A stretch of DNA of 64,000 bases, from NCBI GenBank assembly GCA_025056865.1, contig JANWVO010000039.1, positions 1 to 64,000 on the forward strand. The letters are read 5' to 3'. The notes beneath the pieces were generated by a model. The model saw nothing but the letters and a program-made list of their open reading frames with translations. It did no database searches and was not told where the DNA came from. This document shows positions 16,997 to 26,039 of the stretch, piece after piece; position 1 is the stretch's first letter, and every line of letters begins with the position of its first letter. The translations under genes and the position numbers were made by a program. Origin of the DNA: Bryobacteraceae bacterium (GTDB taxonomy: Bacteria > Acidobacteriota > Terriglobia > Bryobacterales > Bryobacteraceae).

Positions 16997-18325
16997 ATGC
17001 GGAGGCTTTTCGGGACGGATGGCATCCGCGGGGTGGCGGGGCAGGCGCCGCTCGACGGGCGGACGGTGTTCGCCTTCGGGCGCGCGCTGGGCGAATGGGC
17101 GTGCCGGCATCCGGAGCGCCGGGTGCTGATCGGCCGGGACACGCGCGAGTCCGGGCCGGCGTTGGCCTCGCTGGTGGCCGCGGGCGTGCGGGAGGCAGGC
17201 GCCGAACCGCTTTCGGCAGGCGTGGTGACCACTCCGGCGGTGGCTTTCCTGACGCGCAGCGGCCCGTTTTCGGCCGGCGTGATGATTTCGGCCTCCCATA
17301 ATCCGTGGCAGGACAACGGGCTGAAGGTATTCGCGCATGACGGCTTCAAGCTGCCGGACGCGGAGGAGCTGGAGCTGGAGGGGAGGATTTTCGAAATCCG
17401 CGAGTCGATCCGCGGAAATCCGGGTGGAATTCCTCCGGAAGAAGACGATTCTCTGGCGAGGAAATACCAGGAATATGTATGTTCGGCCGGCCTGCCGCTG
17501 GCCGGGGCTGCGGTGGTGCTGGACTGCGCCCACGGCGCGGCCTTCCGCCTGGGGCCGGCGCTGTTCCGCGCGCTGGGCGCGCGGGTGGTGGAGATGGGCT
17601 GCGAGCCGGATGGACGCAACATCAACGAGGGCTGCGGCGCGCTGCACGTGGAGGCGCTGCGGCAGCGGGTGCTCGGGGAAGGGGCCGCGTTCGGCGCGGC
17701 CTTCGACGGCGATGCCGACCGGTGCATTCTGGTGAGCGCCTCCGGCAAGGTGCTGGACGGGGATCACATCCTGCTGGTGGGCGCCAAGGCGATCCGCCCG
17801 CGCGCAGTGGTGGCGACGGTGATGTCCAATCTGGGACTGGAGCGGGCGCTGGCCGGGCATGGCATCGGACTGGTGCGCACGGCCGTTGGCGACCGCTACG
17901 TGCTCGAAGAGATGCTGCGGCAGGATCTGCCGCTGGGGGGCGAGCAGAGCGGGCACGTGATCTTCCGGCAGTTCAGCACGACGGGGGACGGACTGCTGAC
18001 GGCGATCCGAGCCGCCGCCATCGCGCGCGAGGCGGGCGCGGGCTTCGACGAGCTGACGCGGGAGTTCACCGCGTATCCGCAGCGGCTGGTGAACGTCCGT
18101 TTCCGCGAAAAGAGGCCGCTGGAAGAGCTGGCCTCGGTGCAGCGCGAGATCCGCGAGACCGAGCTGGAATTCGGCTCCGCGGGCCGCGTGCTGGTGCGGT
18201 TTTCCGGGACCGAGCCGCTGGCGCGGGTGATGGTGGAAGGGCCGGAGGCGGAGCGGGTGGAGTACCGCGCGCGCCGCATTGCGGCTGCGATTGAGGCGGA
18301 GCTGGGCTCCGCCGCGCGTCAGTAA
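16997..18325 (+). CDS. glmM: Phosphoglucosamine mutase
   Basis: GlmM interconverts glucosamine-6-phosphate and glucosamine-1-phosphate for peptidoglycan and LPS precursors. The 442-residue protein has the N-terminal RLFGTDGIRGVAG, the phospho-serine loop MISASHNP (Ser100), the metal loop DGDADR (about 236-241), the sugar loop GEQSGH, and the phosphate-binding C-terminal RFSGTEPLARVMVEG. This is the full set for a bacterial GlmM. GlmM can also inhibit CdaA in Firmicutes, which gives the operon a regulatory logic. Its stop overlaps the convergent aminotransferase stop by seven bases. Confidence 0.95.
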   Translation: MRRLFGTDGIRGVAGQAPLDGRTVFAFGRALGEWACRHPERRVLIGRDTRESGPALASLVAAGVREAGAEPLSAGVVTTPAVAFLTRSGPFSAGVMISASHNPWQDNGLKVFAHDGFKLPDAEELELEGRIFEIRESIRGNPGGIPPEEDDSLARKYQEYVCSAGLPLAGAAVVLDCAHGAAFRLGPALFRALGARVVEMGCEPDGRNINEGCGALHVEALRQRVLGEGAAFGAAFDGDADRCILVSASGKVLDGDHILLVGAKAIRPRAVVATVMSNLGLERALAGHGIGLVRTAVGDRYVLEEMLRQDLPLGGEQSGHVIFRQFSTTGDGLLTAIRAAAIAREAGAGFDELTREFTAYPQRLVNVRFREKRPLEELASVQREIRETELEFGSAGRVLVRFSGTEPLARVMVEGPEAERVEYRARRIAAAIEAELGSAARQ

Positions 18326-19620
18326 TTCCTGTTGCGTTCGTGGCGCGCCCGCTGCGCGCGCCCCATCGCCTTCACGCCCGCCAGGGACGGATCCGCGGCG
18401 GCGAGCCTGCCGAGCTGCGTGGCGACTTTTTCAATGGCGCGCGCGATGTCGCGGATGTCCTCCTCGCTGCCGAGGAAGCAGAACTGGAAGAGCCACACGG
18501 CCTCCTCGTAAGCGGCGCGCTCGGCCACCGGGCAATGGCAGCGGGAGTAATCCTCGCGCAACTGGGCGCAGTTGTCCGGGGTGGCGTAGAAAAGGTCGCT
18601 GCGGTAGACGGCCTCGTAGAAGCGCCCGTCGCAGGGGATGCCTTCGGCTTCGATGGCGGCGACGAAGAGGTCGCGGTGCGGCGCGGGGCGGTCCGGCTCC
18701 GGGCGGTACCGGAAGACGTAGCAATACATCGTGGGCGATGTCATCTCCGGCTGCGGCGGCAGGAGGCTCACGGCGGGCAGCCCGCCGATGAGCGACTCGA
18801 GCAGCGCGGCGTTGCGGGCGCGCCGCTCGCGCAGCTCCGGCAGGCGCTCGAGCTGGCCGAACAGCAGCGCCACCTGGAGATCCGTCATCCGGTAGTTGAG
18901 GCCGAGGAAGCGCCTGCCGAACTGGTCGGTGAGCGAGGCGCGGCCGCAGTTGATGATGGTCTGCAACGCCTCGTAGTATTCGAGCGAGTTCGTGGTGAGC
19001 AGGCCGCCCTCGCCCGACGTCATCAGCTTGCTCTCCTGGAGCGAGAAGGAGCCGATGCCGCCGATGGATCCGGCTCCGCGGCCTTTCCACGCGCCGCCGT
19101 GGGCGTGCGCGCAGTCTTCGATGACGATGAGTCCGCGGGCGCGCGCGAGCTCCATCAGCCGGTCCATGTCGGCGAAGCGCATGGCCAGATGCACGGGGAT
19201 GACGGCTTTTGTTTTTTCGGTGATGGCGCGGCGGACGCTCTCCACGTCCAGGCAGTAGGTGTCCGGGTCGACGTCGGCGAAGACGGGCACGCCGCCCATG
19301 GCGAGCACGGCGGTCGCCGTGCCGTCCCACGTGTAGGCGGGCACGATCACTTCGTCGCCGAAGCGGACGCCGGCCGCCATCAGCGCCGCCGTGAGGCTCA
19401 CGGTGCCGTTGGCCACAGGCAGCGCGTAGCGCGCGCCGTGCATTTCGGCGAAGCGCGCGCAGAAGTCCTGCGCCAGCGGCGTGGGATAGGGGAATCCGCC
19501 CCAACGGCGGCTTTCCACCGTGCGGCGGAGCCGCTCGAGATCGGATCCGGAATACTGCGGCCAGGCCGGAAAGGGCTTCCTGCGCACAGGTTCGCCGCCA
19601 AGGATTGCCAGCTCGCTCAT
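18319..19620 (-). CDS. DegT/DnrJ/EryC1/StrS-family PLP aminotransferase
   Basis: The 433-residue fold-type I enzyme belongs to the sugar aminotransferase family. The Schiff-base lysine is Lys198 (SLQESKLMTSGEGG), preceded by Asp169 in VIEDCAHAHG for the pyridine nitrogen. PVANGTVSLTAALMAAG (about 68-84) binds the PLP phosphate. A start after AAGGAG is well supported. These enzymes transaminate keto-sugars on nucleotide sugars or, in some branches, inositol derivatives; the N-terminal LGGEPVRRKPFPAWPQ is typical of the branch near AHBA synthase and StsC-like enzymes. No nucleotide-sugar dehydratase is adjacent, so the substrate is open. Confidence 0.88.
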   Translation of the reverse strand: MSELAILGGEPVRRKPFPAWPQYSGSDLERLRRTVESRRWGGFPYPTPLAQDFCARFAEMHGARYALPVANGTVSLTAALMAAGVRFGDEVIVPAYTWDGTATAVLAMGGVPVFADVDPDTYCLDVESVRRAITEKTKAVIPVHLAMRFADMDRLMELARARGLIVIEDCAHAHGGAWKGRGAGSIGGIGSFSLQESKLMTSGEGGLLTTNSLEYYEALQTIINCGRASLTDQFGRRFLGLNYRMTDLQVALLFGQLERLPELRERRARNAALLESLIGGLPAVSLLPPQPEMTSPTMYCYVFRYRPEPDRPAPHRDLFVAAIEAEGIPCDGRFYEAVYRSDLFYATPDNCAQLREDYSRCHCPVAERAAYEEAVWLFQFCFLGSEEDIRDIARAIEKVATQLGRLAAADPSLAGVKAMGRAQRARHERNRNY

Positions 19621-19673
19621 CCGCGTGCTCCTTCGAAAATGAAAAACAATTTCAGTTTTTAGCCAGCTTACGC

Positions 19674-19679
19674 TATAGT
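19674..19679 (+). promoter_or_regulatory. Possible promoter of the GH2 gene pair
   Basis: TATAGT matches five of six -10 bases. TTCAGT at 19651-19656 is a weak -35 at a 17-base spacing. It lies in the 104-base, locally AT-rich gap between the divergent aminotransferase and GH2 genes. Confidence 0.35.
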
Positions 19680-19724
19680 AATCGGGAAGGCAAACCGGCC
19701 GCAGCGCCGCTTCCCTCCGCCATC

Positions 19725-22700
19725 ATGCGCCAGACTGTCCTGCTGATTTTTCTGGGTTGCGCTGTTTCCGCGCAGGTGTGGACCGTTCGCATCGAGGAGC
19801 CCACCGGCCTTTACCGCCGGACGGGCGAAGTGGCCGCGGTGCCGCTGGAACGGCTGGGCGGGCGCAGGGCCGGCTACACCGTGACGGACCCGCGGGGCAG
19901 GGAAGTGCCGCATCAGGTTTCGGACGGCGAGCTGCTGTTTCCTGTCTCGGTGATGCCGGGCGAGCTGCCGGAATACACGGTGGCATGCTGCGCGGGCGCG
20001 CCGGGCGCGTTCCGCAATCCGCTGGTGGCGCGGCGTGTTGGAATGCAGCGGGTGGAATTCGGCAACGAACATTTCCTTGCGGTGATCGACACGCGCACGG
20101 CGGCGTTTGTGGAGGTCTACACGCTCCGCGCGGAGGAGCACCGGCGGCTGAATCTGGTGGAGCTGACGCCGGAGGACCGCGAATCGCTGAAGGGGGACAT
20201 CCACGAGGAAACACCCGAGGCGCAGCGGATTCTGCCGCCGCCGGTGCCCGGAGTGGAGGGGGCGAACACGGGCTGGACGTCGCTGGGCGGACGCGGGGCG
20301 TTTACGGGGGTCGAGATCGTGGAGTCCGGCCCGCTGCGCGGCGTGATCCGGCTGTCCCGCGAAGGAGAAACGTGGGAGATCGTCTGGCACGCGGGCAGTC
20401 CGGCGTTCCGCTGGCGGGCGGGGCGGGGCTTCCGCTTCGCAAGCGTTTCGGCCGAGCCCTACCTCCCCTTCAACCGCTGCACGGACGGCAGCGAGTACCG
20501 CTGGCCGACCGGACCGGGCGAGGGCGAGCCACCGCTGAGCCGCGTCGCGCCGCGCGAATGGCGCAGGCTGCCCGGCGGGCACATGGTTTACTACCGCCGC
20601 GAGGAGAACTACGGAGCGCTGGGCATTGTGGCGCTGGACGGCGGGCTGGAATGGCAGGGCGCCTGCTCGCGGAGATTCATCGCGGAAAAAGCGCAGGGGC
20701 AGACGGAAATTGCGGTGACATTTCCGGCCTGGAAGGGCGGAGAAACCGTGCTGGAAGCGCGGCGGGAGTTCCGCGTGGTGACGCAGCCGGCGCTCGTGAC
20801 GGTGCGGCCGGGGGCAGGCTCCGCGCCGCGGGTCCGCGCGCCGGCCGGGCGCGAGCCCCGCACGGAGTTCCGGCAGTCTGCGGCGACGCCATACCGGCAG
20901 ATGGAAGCCCCGCTGAGCGGCGAGTGGGATCTGATGTGGGCCGAAAAGGGGCAGGGGCCGCCGCAGGCGGGATGGCGGCGCGTGCGCGTGCCGGGCACGG
21001 CGCACGTGCAGTGGCTGGAGCCGTCGCAGATCTACACAAAGGCAGCCGAATGGGTCAGCTCGAAGGAGTGGTGGTACCGCCGGCGTTTCCGGACGCCCGA
21101 AACATTCCGCGGCAAACGCGTTTTCCTGTGTTTCGAAGCCACCGACTACTACGCCGACGTTTACCTGGACGGACGTTGGCTGGCGCGGCACGAGGGCTAC
21201 ATCGACCCGTGGGAAGTGGAGATCACGGAGCACGCCTCCGGCGAACGCGAACACGAGCTGATGGTGCGCGTGTGGACGCCGGTGCACTATTACTGGAAAC
21301 ACCGGCCGTACACGGTGAAAGGCTCCTACGGGGCGGTGGACCAGAAACCGGACGACATCACCGCGGTGGGCATTCCGCGGCCGGTGTGGCTGCGGGCCTG
21401 GGACGGGCCGCGGATCCGCGACGCGGCGGTGGCCACGCGGCTGACGGCAGAGGGCGCCGAGGTGGAAGCCGCGCTGGAGTGCGACCGCGCGGAGGAGAGG
21501 CTCGAGTGGGAGCTGACGCTTTCGCCGGCGAATTTCGGGGGCGCGGCGCCGGTGCAGGCGCGCCGGCGGAACACGGGACGCATCGTGATTCCGGTGAAGG
21601 AGCCGCGGCTGTGGTGGACGTGGGACACGGGGCGGCCCCACCTGTACCGGCTCGACATCCGGCTTCTTGGCGCGGGCGGCCGCGCGCTGGACGGACGGAC
21701 GCTGCGGATTGGCATCCGCGAAATCGAAAAAATCGGGTGGAATTTCTACCTGAACCGGCGGAAACTGTTCATCCGCGGGACAAATTACTACTACCACCTG
21801 TTCCTTTCCGAAATGGACCGCGCGAAATACGAGCGCGATCTGGAGCTGATGCTCGGGATGAACGTCAACATGATCCGGCTGCACTGCCACTTCACGAATC
21901 CCGAGTTCTACGACCTGGCGGACGAGCGGGGCGTGCTGCTGTGGCAGGACTTCCTCGAGGCGTGGTATCCGCACGACCGCGGCTTCAGCCTGCGGGCGGC
22001 GGCGCTGTATGACAACCACATCCGCTATGCGCGCAACCGGCCGAGCGTAGCGCTGTGGGCGGCGAGCGACGAGGAGGACTTCGAGAATTACCGGGACCTG
22101 ACGAAGCATCTGGCGGCGCGCGCCGCGCTGCTGGATCCGCAGCGCCGCCCGGTGGTCCGCTCCACAGGACGATTCGGCGACAGCCACGTGTACTACGGCT
22201 GGTACGGAGGCAGCATCTGGCAATATGCGCGGCTTGAGGATGAGTTTGTGTCCGAGCTGGGCGCCACGGCGCTGCCGAATTACGAGACGCTGAAGACCTT
22301 CATGGACGGGAAATGGCCGTTCACGAAATACCGCGAGGAATGGGAGTGGCGGCGTTTGCAGATCCCGGAGGCGCTGCGGGCGTGGGGTTCGCCGGAGGGG
22401 ACGACAATGGAGGAGTTCATCCCGCGCACGCAGGCCTACGTGTCGCGGCTGTTCCAGCTTGCCATTGAGCGGATGCGGCGGCGCAAGGCGGAGGGCGCGG
22501 GCGGGATTCTGCATTTCCATGCGATCGACATCTGGCCCAGCGTGACGATGGCGGCGATCGATTTCGAACGGCGCCCGACGAAGGCGTACGACACGGTGCG
22601 CCGGAGCTTCGCGCCGGTGGCGGCGCTGTTCGAATACGACCGCGACCGCTGGCGGGAAGGCGAGACATTCCGCTGCCGCCTGTGGGCGGTGAATGACCTG

Positions 22701-22934
22701 TGGAAGCCGATGCCGGGGCTGCTGCTCCGCTGGCAGATCCTCGGGCCGGGCGGGGAGCGGAAAGCCGGCGGGTCGTTCCGCGCCGACCTCGGCGAAGATT
22801 CGGTTCTCTTCGCGGGCGTTGCCGAGTGGGCGGCGCAGGGGACGGGCCCGCACCGGCTGGTGGCGGAAATCGCCGGGCCGGACGGGAGACAGATTTCAGA
22901 AAACATCTACGAATTCGAGGTCGTTCGACCGTGA
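19725..22934 (+). CDS. Secreted GH2-family glycoside hydrolase with a large extra N-terminal domain
   Basis: The 1069-residue protein begins with a signal peptide (MRQTVLLIFLGCAVSAQ). Residues about 20-385 are a beta-rich region that is not part of standard GH2 enzymes. From about 400 the GH2 sugar-binding jelly roll (YRRRFRTPETFRGKRVFLCF), immunoglobulin-like domain and TIM barrel (RGTNYYYHLF, NVNMIRLHCHF) follow. The barrel resembles beta-mannosidases: LWAASDEEDF places the acid/base Glu783 and VSELGATALPNYETL the nucleophile Glu844. The residue before the acid/base is Asp782, where Asn is nearly invariant. The ATG is chosen for the signal peptide; no clear Shine-Dalgarno is visible. Substrate is unknown. 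The stop overlaps the next gene by four bases. Confidence 0.85.
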   Translation: MRQTVLLIFLGCAVSAQVWTVRIEEPTGLYRRTGEVAAVPLERLGGRRAGYTVTDPRGREVPHQVSDGELLFPVSVMPGELPEYTVACCAGAPGAFRNPLVARRVGMQRVEFGNEHFLAVIDTRTAAFVEVYTLRAEEHRRLNLVELTPEDRESLKGDIHEETPEAQRILPPPVPGVEGANTGWTSLGGRGAFTGVEIVESGPLRGVIRLSREGETWEIVWHAGSPAFRWRAGRGFRFASVSAEPYLPFNRCTDGSEYRWPTGPGEGEPPLSRVAPREWRRLPGGHMVYYRREENYGALGIVALDGGLEWQGACSRRFIAEKAQGQTEIAVTFPAWKGGETVLEARREFRVVTQPALVTVRPGAGSAPRVRAPAGREPRTEFRQSAATPYRQMEAPLSGEWDLMWAEKGQGPPQAGWRRVRVPGTAHVQWLEPSQIYTKAAEWVSSKEWWYRRRFRTPETFRGKRVFLCFEATDYYADVYLDGRWLARHEGYIDPWEVEITEHASGEREHELMVRVWTPVHYYWKHRPYTVKGSYGAVDQKPDDITAVGIPRPVWLRAWDGPRIRDAAVATRLTAEGAEVEAALECDRAEERLEWELTLSPANFGGAAPVQARRRNTGRIVIPVKEPRLWWTWDTGRPHLYRLDIRLLGAGGRALDGRTLRIGIREIEKIGWNFYLNRRKLFIRGTNYYYHLFLSEMDRAKYERDLELMLGMNVNMIRLHCHFTNPEFYDLADERGVLLWQDFLEAWYPHDRGFSLRAAALYDNHIRYARNRPSVALWAASDEEDFENYRDLTKHLAARAALLDPQRRPVVRSTGRFGDSHVYYGWYGGSIWQYARLEDEFVSELGATALPNYETLKTFMDGKWPFTKYREEWEWRRLQIPEALRAWGSPEGTTMEEFIPRTQAYVSRLFQLAIERMRRRKAEGAGGILHFHAIDIWPSVTMAAIDFERRPTKAYDTVRRSFAPVAALFEYDRDRWREGETFRCRLWAVNDLWKPMPGLLLRWQILGPGGERKAGGSFRADLGEDSVLFAGVAEWAAQGTGPHRLVAEIAGPDGRQISENIYEFEVVRP

Positions 22935-24991
22935 AATCCGCAATTCTTTTTGCGCTGCCGGCGGCGCTGGCCCTGGCGCAGCCGCTCCGCGTCGGCGTGT
23001 TTCCGCAGGAGTCGCGCACGGAATTTACTACCGCGCAGGGGCTGCCCTCCAATGACGTGCGGCGGGTGTGGATCGATGCGCGGAGCGGGGTGCGCGCGCT
23101 GACGGCGGCGGGCGCGGCCCGCTTTGACGGGGCGCGATGGATTCCGGAAGCAGCGGAGCCGCCCCCCGCGCACATCGCGCGCGGGCCCGACGGGACGGTG
23201 GCCGAGGCGCGTGCCGAAGGCCTGTTCCTGAGGCGCAGGGGACGCGCGGCGGAGCGGCTGTTTCCTTCCGACGGACGGCGGAGCTGGGCGGTGCGGGACG
23301 TGCGCGGCGTGGCGTTTGACGCGCACGGCAGGCTGTGGTTCTGCTCGCCGCAGGGGGCGGGCGCGCTGGAAGAAGGGCAGTGGAAGCTGTACACGCCCGC
23401 CGAAGGCCTGCCGTACGACGATTTCACGGCGATTGCCGCGGGAGGGGACGGCGCGGTGTGGTTCGGGACGAAGATCGGGGCCATCCGCTTCGACGGCCAA
23501 CACTGGGCGTACCGGCAGGGGCGGCGGTGGCTGCCGCATGACGAGGTGCGCTCGATCGCCGTGGAAGCGGACGGCACGGCGTGGATCGCCACGGCGGGCG
23601 GGATCTCCCGGATCGCGCGCAAGCCGATGACGCTGCGCGAGAAGGCGCGGTTTTTCGAGGAGGAGATCGACCGGCGGCACCGGCGTACGCCGTACGAATT
23701 CGTCCATCCGGTGATCGTGGCCCGCCCGGGCGACGCCTCCGCGTGGACGCATACCGACAGCGACAATGACGGGCTCTGGACCGCGATGTACGGGGCGGGC
23801 GAATGCTTCGCCTACGCCGCTACCGGCGACGAGGCCGCCCGGCGGCGCGCCAGAAAGGCGTTCGAAGCGCTGCGGTTCCTCTCGCAGGTGACGCAGGGGG
23901 GCACCCATCCGGCGCCGAGGGGATTCGTGGCCCGGTCCATTCTGCCCGCCTCCGGGCCGGACCCCAACCTGCGCGATTCGCCCGAACGGGACCGCCGCCG
24001 GCAGGCCGCGGACCGCCTTTGGAAGGTCATCATCCCGCGGTGGCCGCTGAGCGCGGACGGCCAATGGTACTGGAAAAGCGACACGAGTTCCGATGAGCTC
24101 GACGGCCATTTCTTCTTCTACGGCGCGTATTACGATCATGCGGCCCGCACGGAGGAGGAAAAGCGCGAGGTGCGCGAGCATGTGGCGGCCTTGGCGGACC
24201 ATCTGCTGACGCACAACTACACGCTGGTGGACCACGACGGCCGGCCGACGCGCTGGGCCGTCTTCAGCCCGGACGAGCTGAACCACAACCGCGACTGGTG
24301 GCAGGAGCGGGGCATCAATTCGCTGAGCATCCTGTCCTACCTGCGCACGGCGCACCACATCACCGGGGACGCCCGTTACGAGCGCGCCTACCGGGCGCTG
24401 ACAGAGCGGCACGGCTATGCAATGAACGCGATGATCGTCAAGTCCCACCAGGGGCCGGGGGGAGGCAACCAGAGCGATGACGAGATGATTTTCATGAACT
24501 ATTACAACCTGATCCGGTACGAAACGGACCCGGATCTGAAAATGAAATACCTGCTCGGATTCCGTCATCATTTCGAGAACGAAATGCCCGAAATGAATCC
24601 GCTATTCCATTTCCTCTACGCGGCCGCCGGGCTGGGGGCGCACTTCGAGGACGCTTTCGGGCGGGTGGATCTGAGCCCGCCGCCGGGCTGGCTGGAGGAC
24701 GCCGCCGACACGCTGAAGCGGATCCCGCTGGACCGCTTCGACTGGGCGCACCGCAACAGCCACCGGAAAGACATCGTGCGGCTGCCGGCGCACCTGAGAA
24801 CGGACGGGCAGCGCGCCTATGGAAAGCGGAACAACGGGAAAGTGCTGCCGGCGGATGAGCGGTACTTCAGCCACTGGAACCACGACCCGTGGCAGCTCGA
24901 CACGGGCGGCGAGGGCCGGATCCTGGGCGACGGCGCGGTGTTTCTGCTGCCGTATTATCTGGGGCTGCACCATCGCTTCCTGGCGGAGTGA
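22931..24991 (+). CDS. Secreted beta-propeller plus helical-domain protein
   Basis: The 686-residue protein uses a GTG start that overlaps the GH2 stop and gives a signal peptide (KSAILFALPAALALAQ). Residues about 30-215 contain two-component-regulator-propeller-like repeats (TAQGLPSNDVRRVWID, LPYDDFTAIAAGGDGAVWFGT, DEVRSIAVEADGTAWIATAGG). The remaining 450 residues are helical with many conserved-looking aromatics and acids (HTDSDNDGLWTAMYGAGE, KSDTSSDELDGHFFFYG, GGGNQSDDEMIFMNYYN), suggesting an (alpha/alpha) barrel like those of many glycosidases and lyases. No kinase or DNA-binding domain is present, so it is not a two-component sensor. Coupling with the GH2 gene suggests a shared polysaccharide substrate (inference). 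Confidence 0.72.
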   Translation: MKSAILFALPAALALAQPLRVGVFPQESRTEFTTAQGLPSNDVRRVWIDARSGVRALTAAGAARFDGARWIPEAAEPPPAHIARGPDGTVAEARAEGLFLRRRGRAAERLFPSDGRRSWAVRDVRGVAFDAHGRLWFCSPQGAGALEEGQWKLYTPAEGLPYDDFTAIAAGGDGAVWFGTKIGAIRFDGQHWAYRQGRRWLPHDEVRSIAVEADGTAWIATAGGISRIARKPMTLREKARFFEEEIDRRHRRTPYEFVHPVIVARPGDASAWTHTDSDNDGLWTAMYGAGECFAYAATGDEAARRRARKAFEALRFLSQVTQGGTHPAPRGFVARSILPASGPDPNLRDSPERDRRRQAADRLWKVIIPRWPLSADGQWYWKSDTSSDELDGHFFFYGAYYDHAARTEEEKREVREHVAALADHLLTHNYTLVDHDGRPTRWAVFSPDELNHNRDWWQERGINSLSILSYLRTAHHITGDARYERAYRALTERHGYAMNAMIVKSHQGPGGGNQSDDEMIFMNYYNLIRYETDPDLKMKYLLGFRHHFENEMPEMNPLFHFLYAAAGLGAHFEDAFGRVDLSPPPGWLEDAADTLKRIPLDRFDWAHRNSHRKDIVRLPAHLRTDGQRAYGKRNNGKVLPADERYFSHWNHDPWQLDTGGEGRILGDGAVFLLPYYLGLHHRFLAE

Positions 24992-24999
24992 CCGCCGCG

Positions 25000-25995
25000 T
25001 CAGGTGCGCGCCCTGGCCGTCGAGGCGCGGAGCACGACCTCTGGTTCGAGGACGATTTCCTGACCGGCCACGTTGGGAAGGTCCCTGTCCGGGACGAGGG
25101 CGGCGAAGGCGAGGCGGCCGATTTCATCGCGCGGGATGTGCACGGTGGTGAGGGGCGGCTCGCAGTATTCGGCGAGACGGATGTTGTCGAATCCGGTGAC
25201 GGAGACGTCTTCCGGGATGCGGAGGCCGCGGTCGCGGAGCGCGCGCAGGACGCCCACGGCCATGATGTCGTTGACGCAGATGATGGCGGTGGGCTGAAAA
25301 CCGCCGGAGAGGATGCGCAGCGCCGCCAACCGGCCGCCTTCGAAGCTGTCGCGGTCGGCCTGCGTGCGCCACTCCATTTCCGGGAAGCGCTTGACCGTGT
25401 CGAGGAAGGCGATTTCGCGCTCGCTGGTGGGGCCGAGCGTGGAGTGGTGGCCGACGAAAGCGAGGCGCCGGTGGCCGAGATCGTGCAGGTATTCCACGAG
25501 ACGCTCGATGCCGCGGCGGTAGTTGACGCGGATGTTGGCCATGCGCTCCTGCGGCCGGCCGACGTCGTAGAAGACGCAGGGCGTGCGCGCGGCCCTGAGC
25601 TCGTTGATGAGCGAGGCGTCCATTTCCGAGACGACCACGGCGAGCCCGGCCACGCGGCGGCCGATCATCAGGCGCACGCTGCGCACGAGCCGTTCGGGGT
25701 CGTAGTCCGTGTGCGCGACGACGACTTCATAGCCGTGGGCGCGGGCTTCGGAATCGAGAGCGCGGAACACGTCGAAGAAGAACGGGTTCTCGAGGTTCGA
25801 CGCGATCATGCCGATGGTGTTGCTGCGGCCACCGGCGAGCGTTCTGGCGTGCAGGTTGGGATGGTAGTTCAGCTCGGCGATGGCCTTGAGCACCCGCGCC
25901 CGCGTGGACGGCTTGACGACGTCGAGGTTGTTGAGAACGCGCGATACGGTGGCGGTGGATACGCCGGCGCGTCTGGCGACTTCTTCGAGGCTCAT
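25000..25995 (-). CDS. LacI-family transcriptional regulator
   Basis: The 331-residue protein has an N-terminal helix-turn-helix and hinge (SLEEVARRAGVSTATVSRVLNN, with the YHPN motif ending the DNA-binding part at about 50) and a periplasmic-binding-protein-like sensor domain (TIGMIASNLENPFF to the end). The ATG directly before the HTH is chosen; an upstream extension of the frame has no homology. It is the second gene after GH3 on the minus strand, 44 bases downstream, and ends eight bases from the convergent propeller gene. A role in sugar-dependent control of these hydrolase genes is likely but inferred. No clear palindromic operator was found nearby. Confidence 0.92.
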   Translation of the reverse strand: MSLEEVARRAGVSTATVSRVLNNLDVVKPSTRARVLKAIAELNYHPNLHARTLAGGRSNTIGMIASNLENPFFFDVFRALDSEARAHGYEVVVAHTDYDPERLVRSVRLMIGRRVAGLAVVVSEMDASLINELRAARTPCVFYDVGRPQERMANIRVNYRRGIERLVEYLHDLGHRRLAFVGHHSTLGPTSEREIAFLDTVKRFPEMEWRTQADRDSFEGGRLAALRILSGGFQPTAIICVNDIMAVGVLRALRDRGLRIPEDVSVTGFDNIRLAEYCEPPLTTVHIPRDEIGRLAFAALVPDRDLPNVAGQEIVLEPEVVLRASTARART

Positions 25996-26039
25996 GGATG
26001 CAGAGTCCTTACATATTAACTCCGCCCATGCCGCGAGGA

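Noticed and set aside
22931-24991. Propeller protein considered as a two-component hybrid sensor
   Set aside because: The propeller repeats are present but no histidine kinase, receiver or DNA-binding domain follows; the C-terminus is a helical domain.
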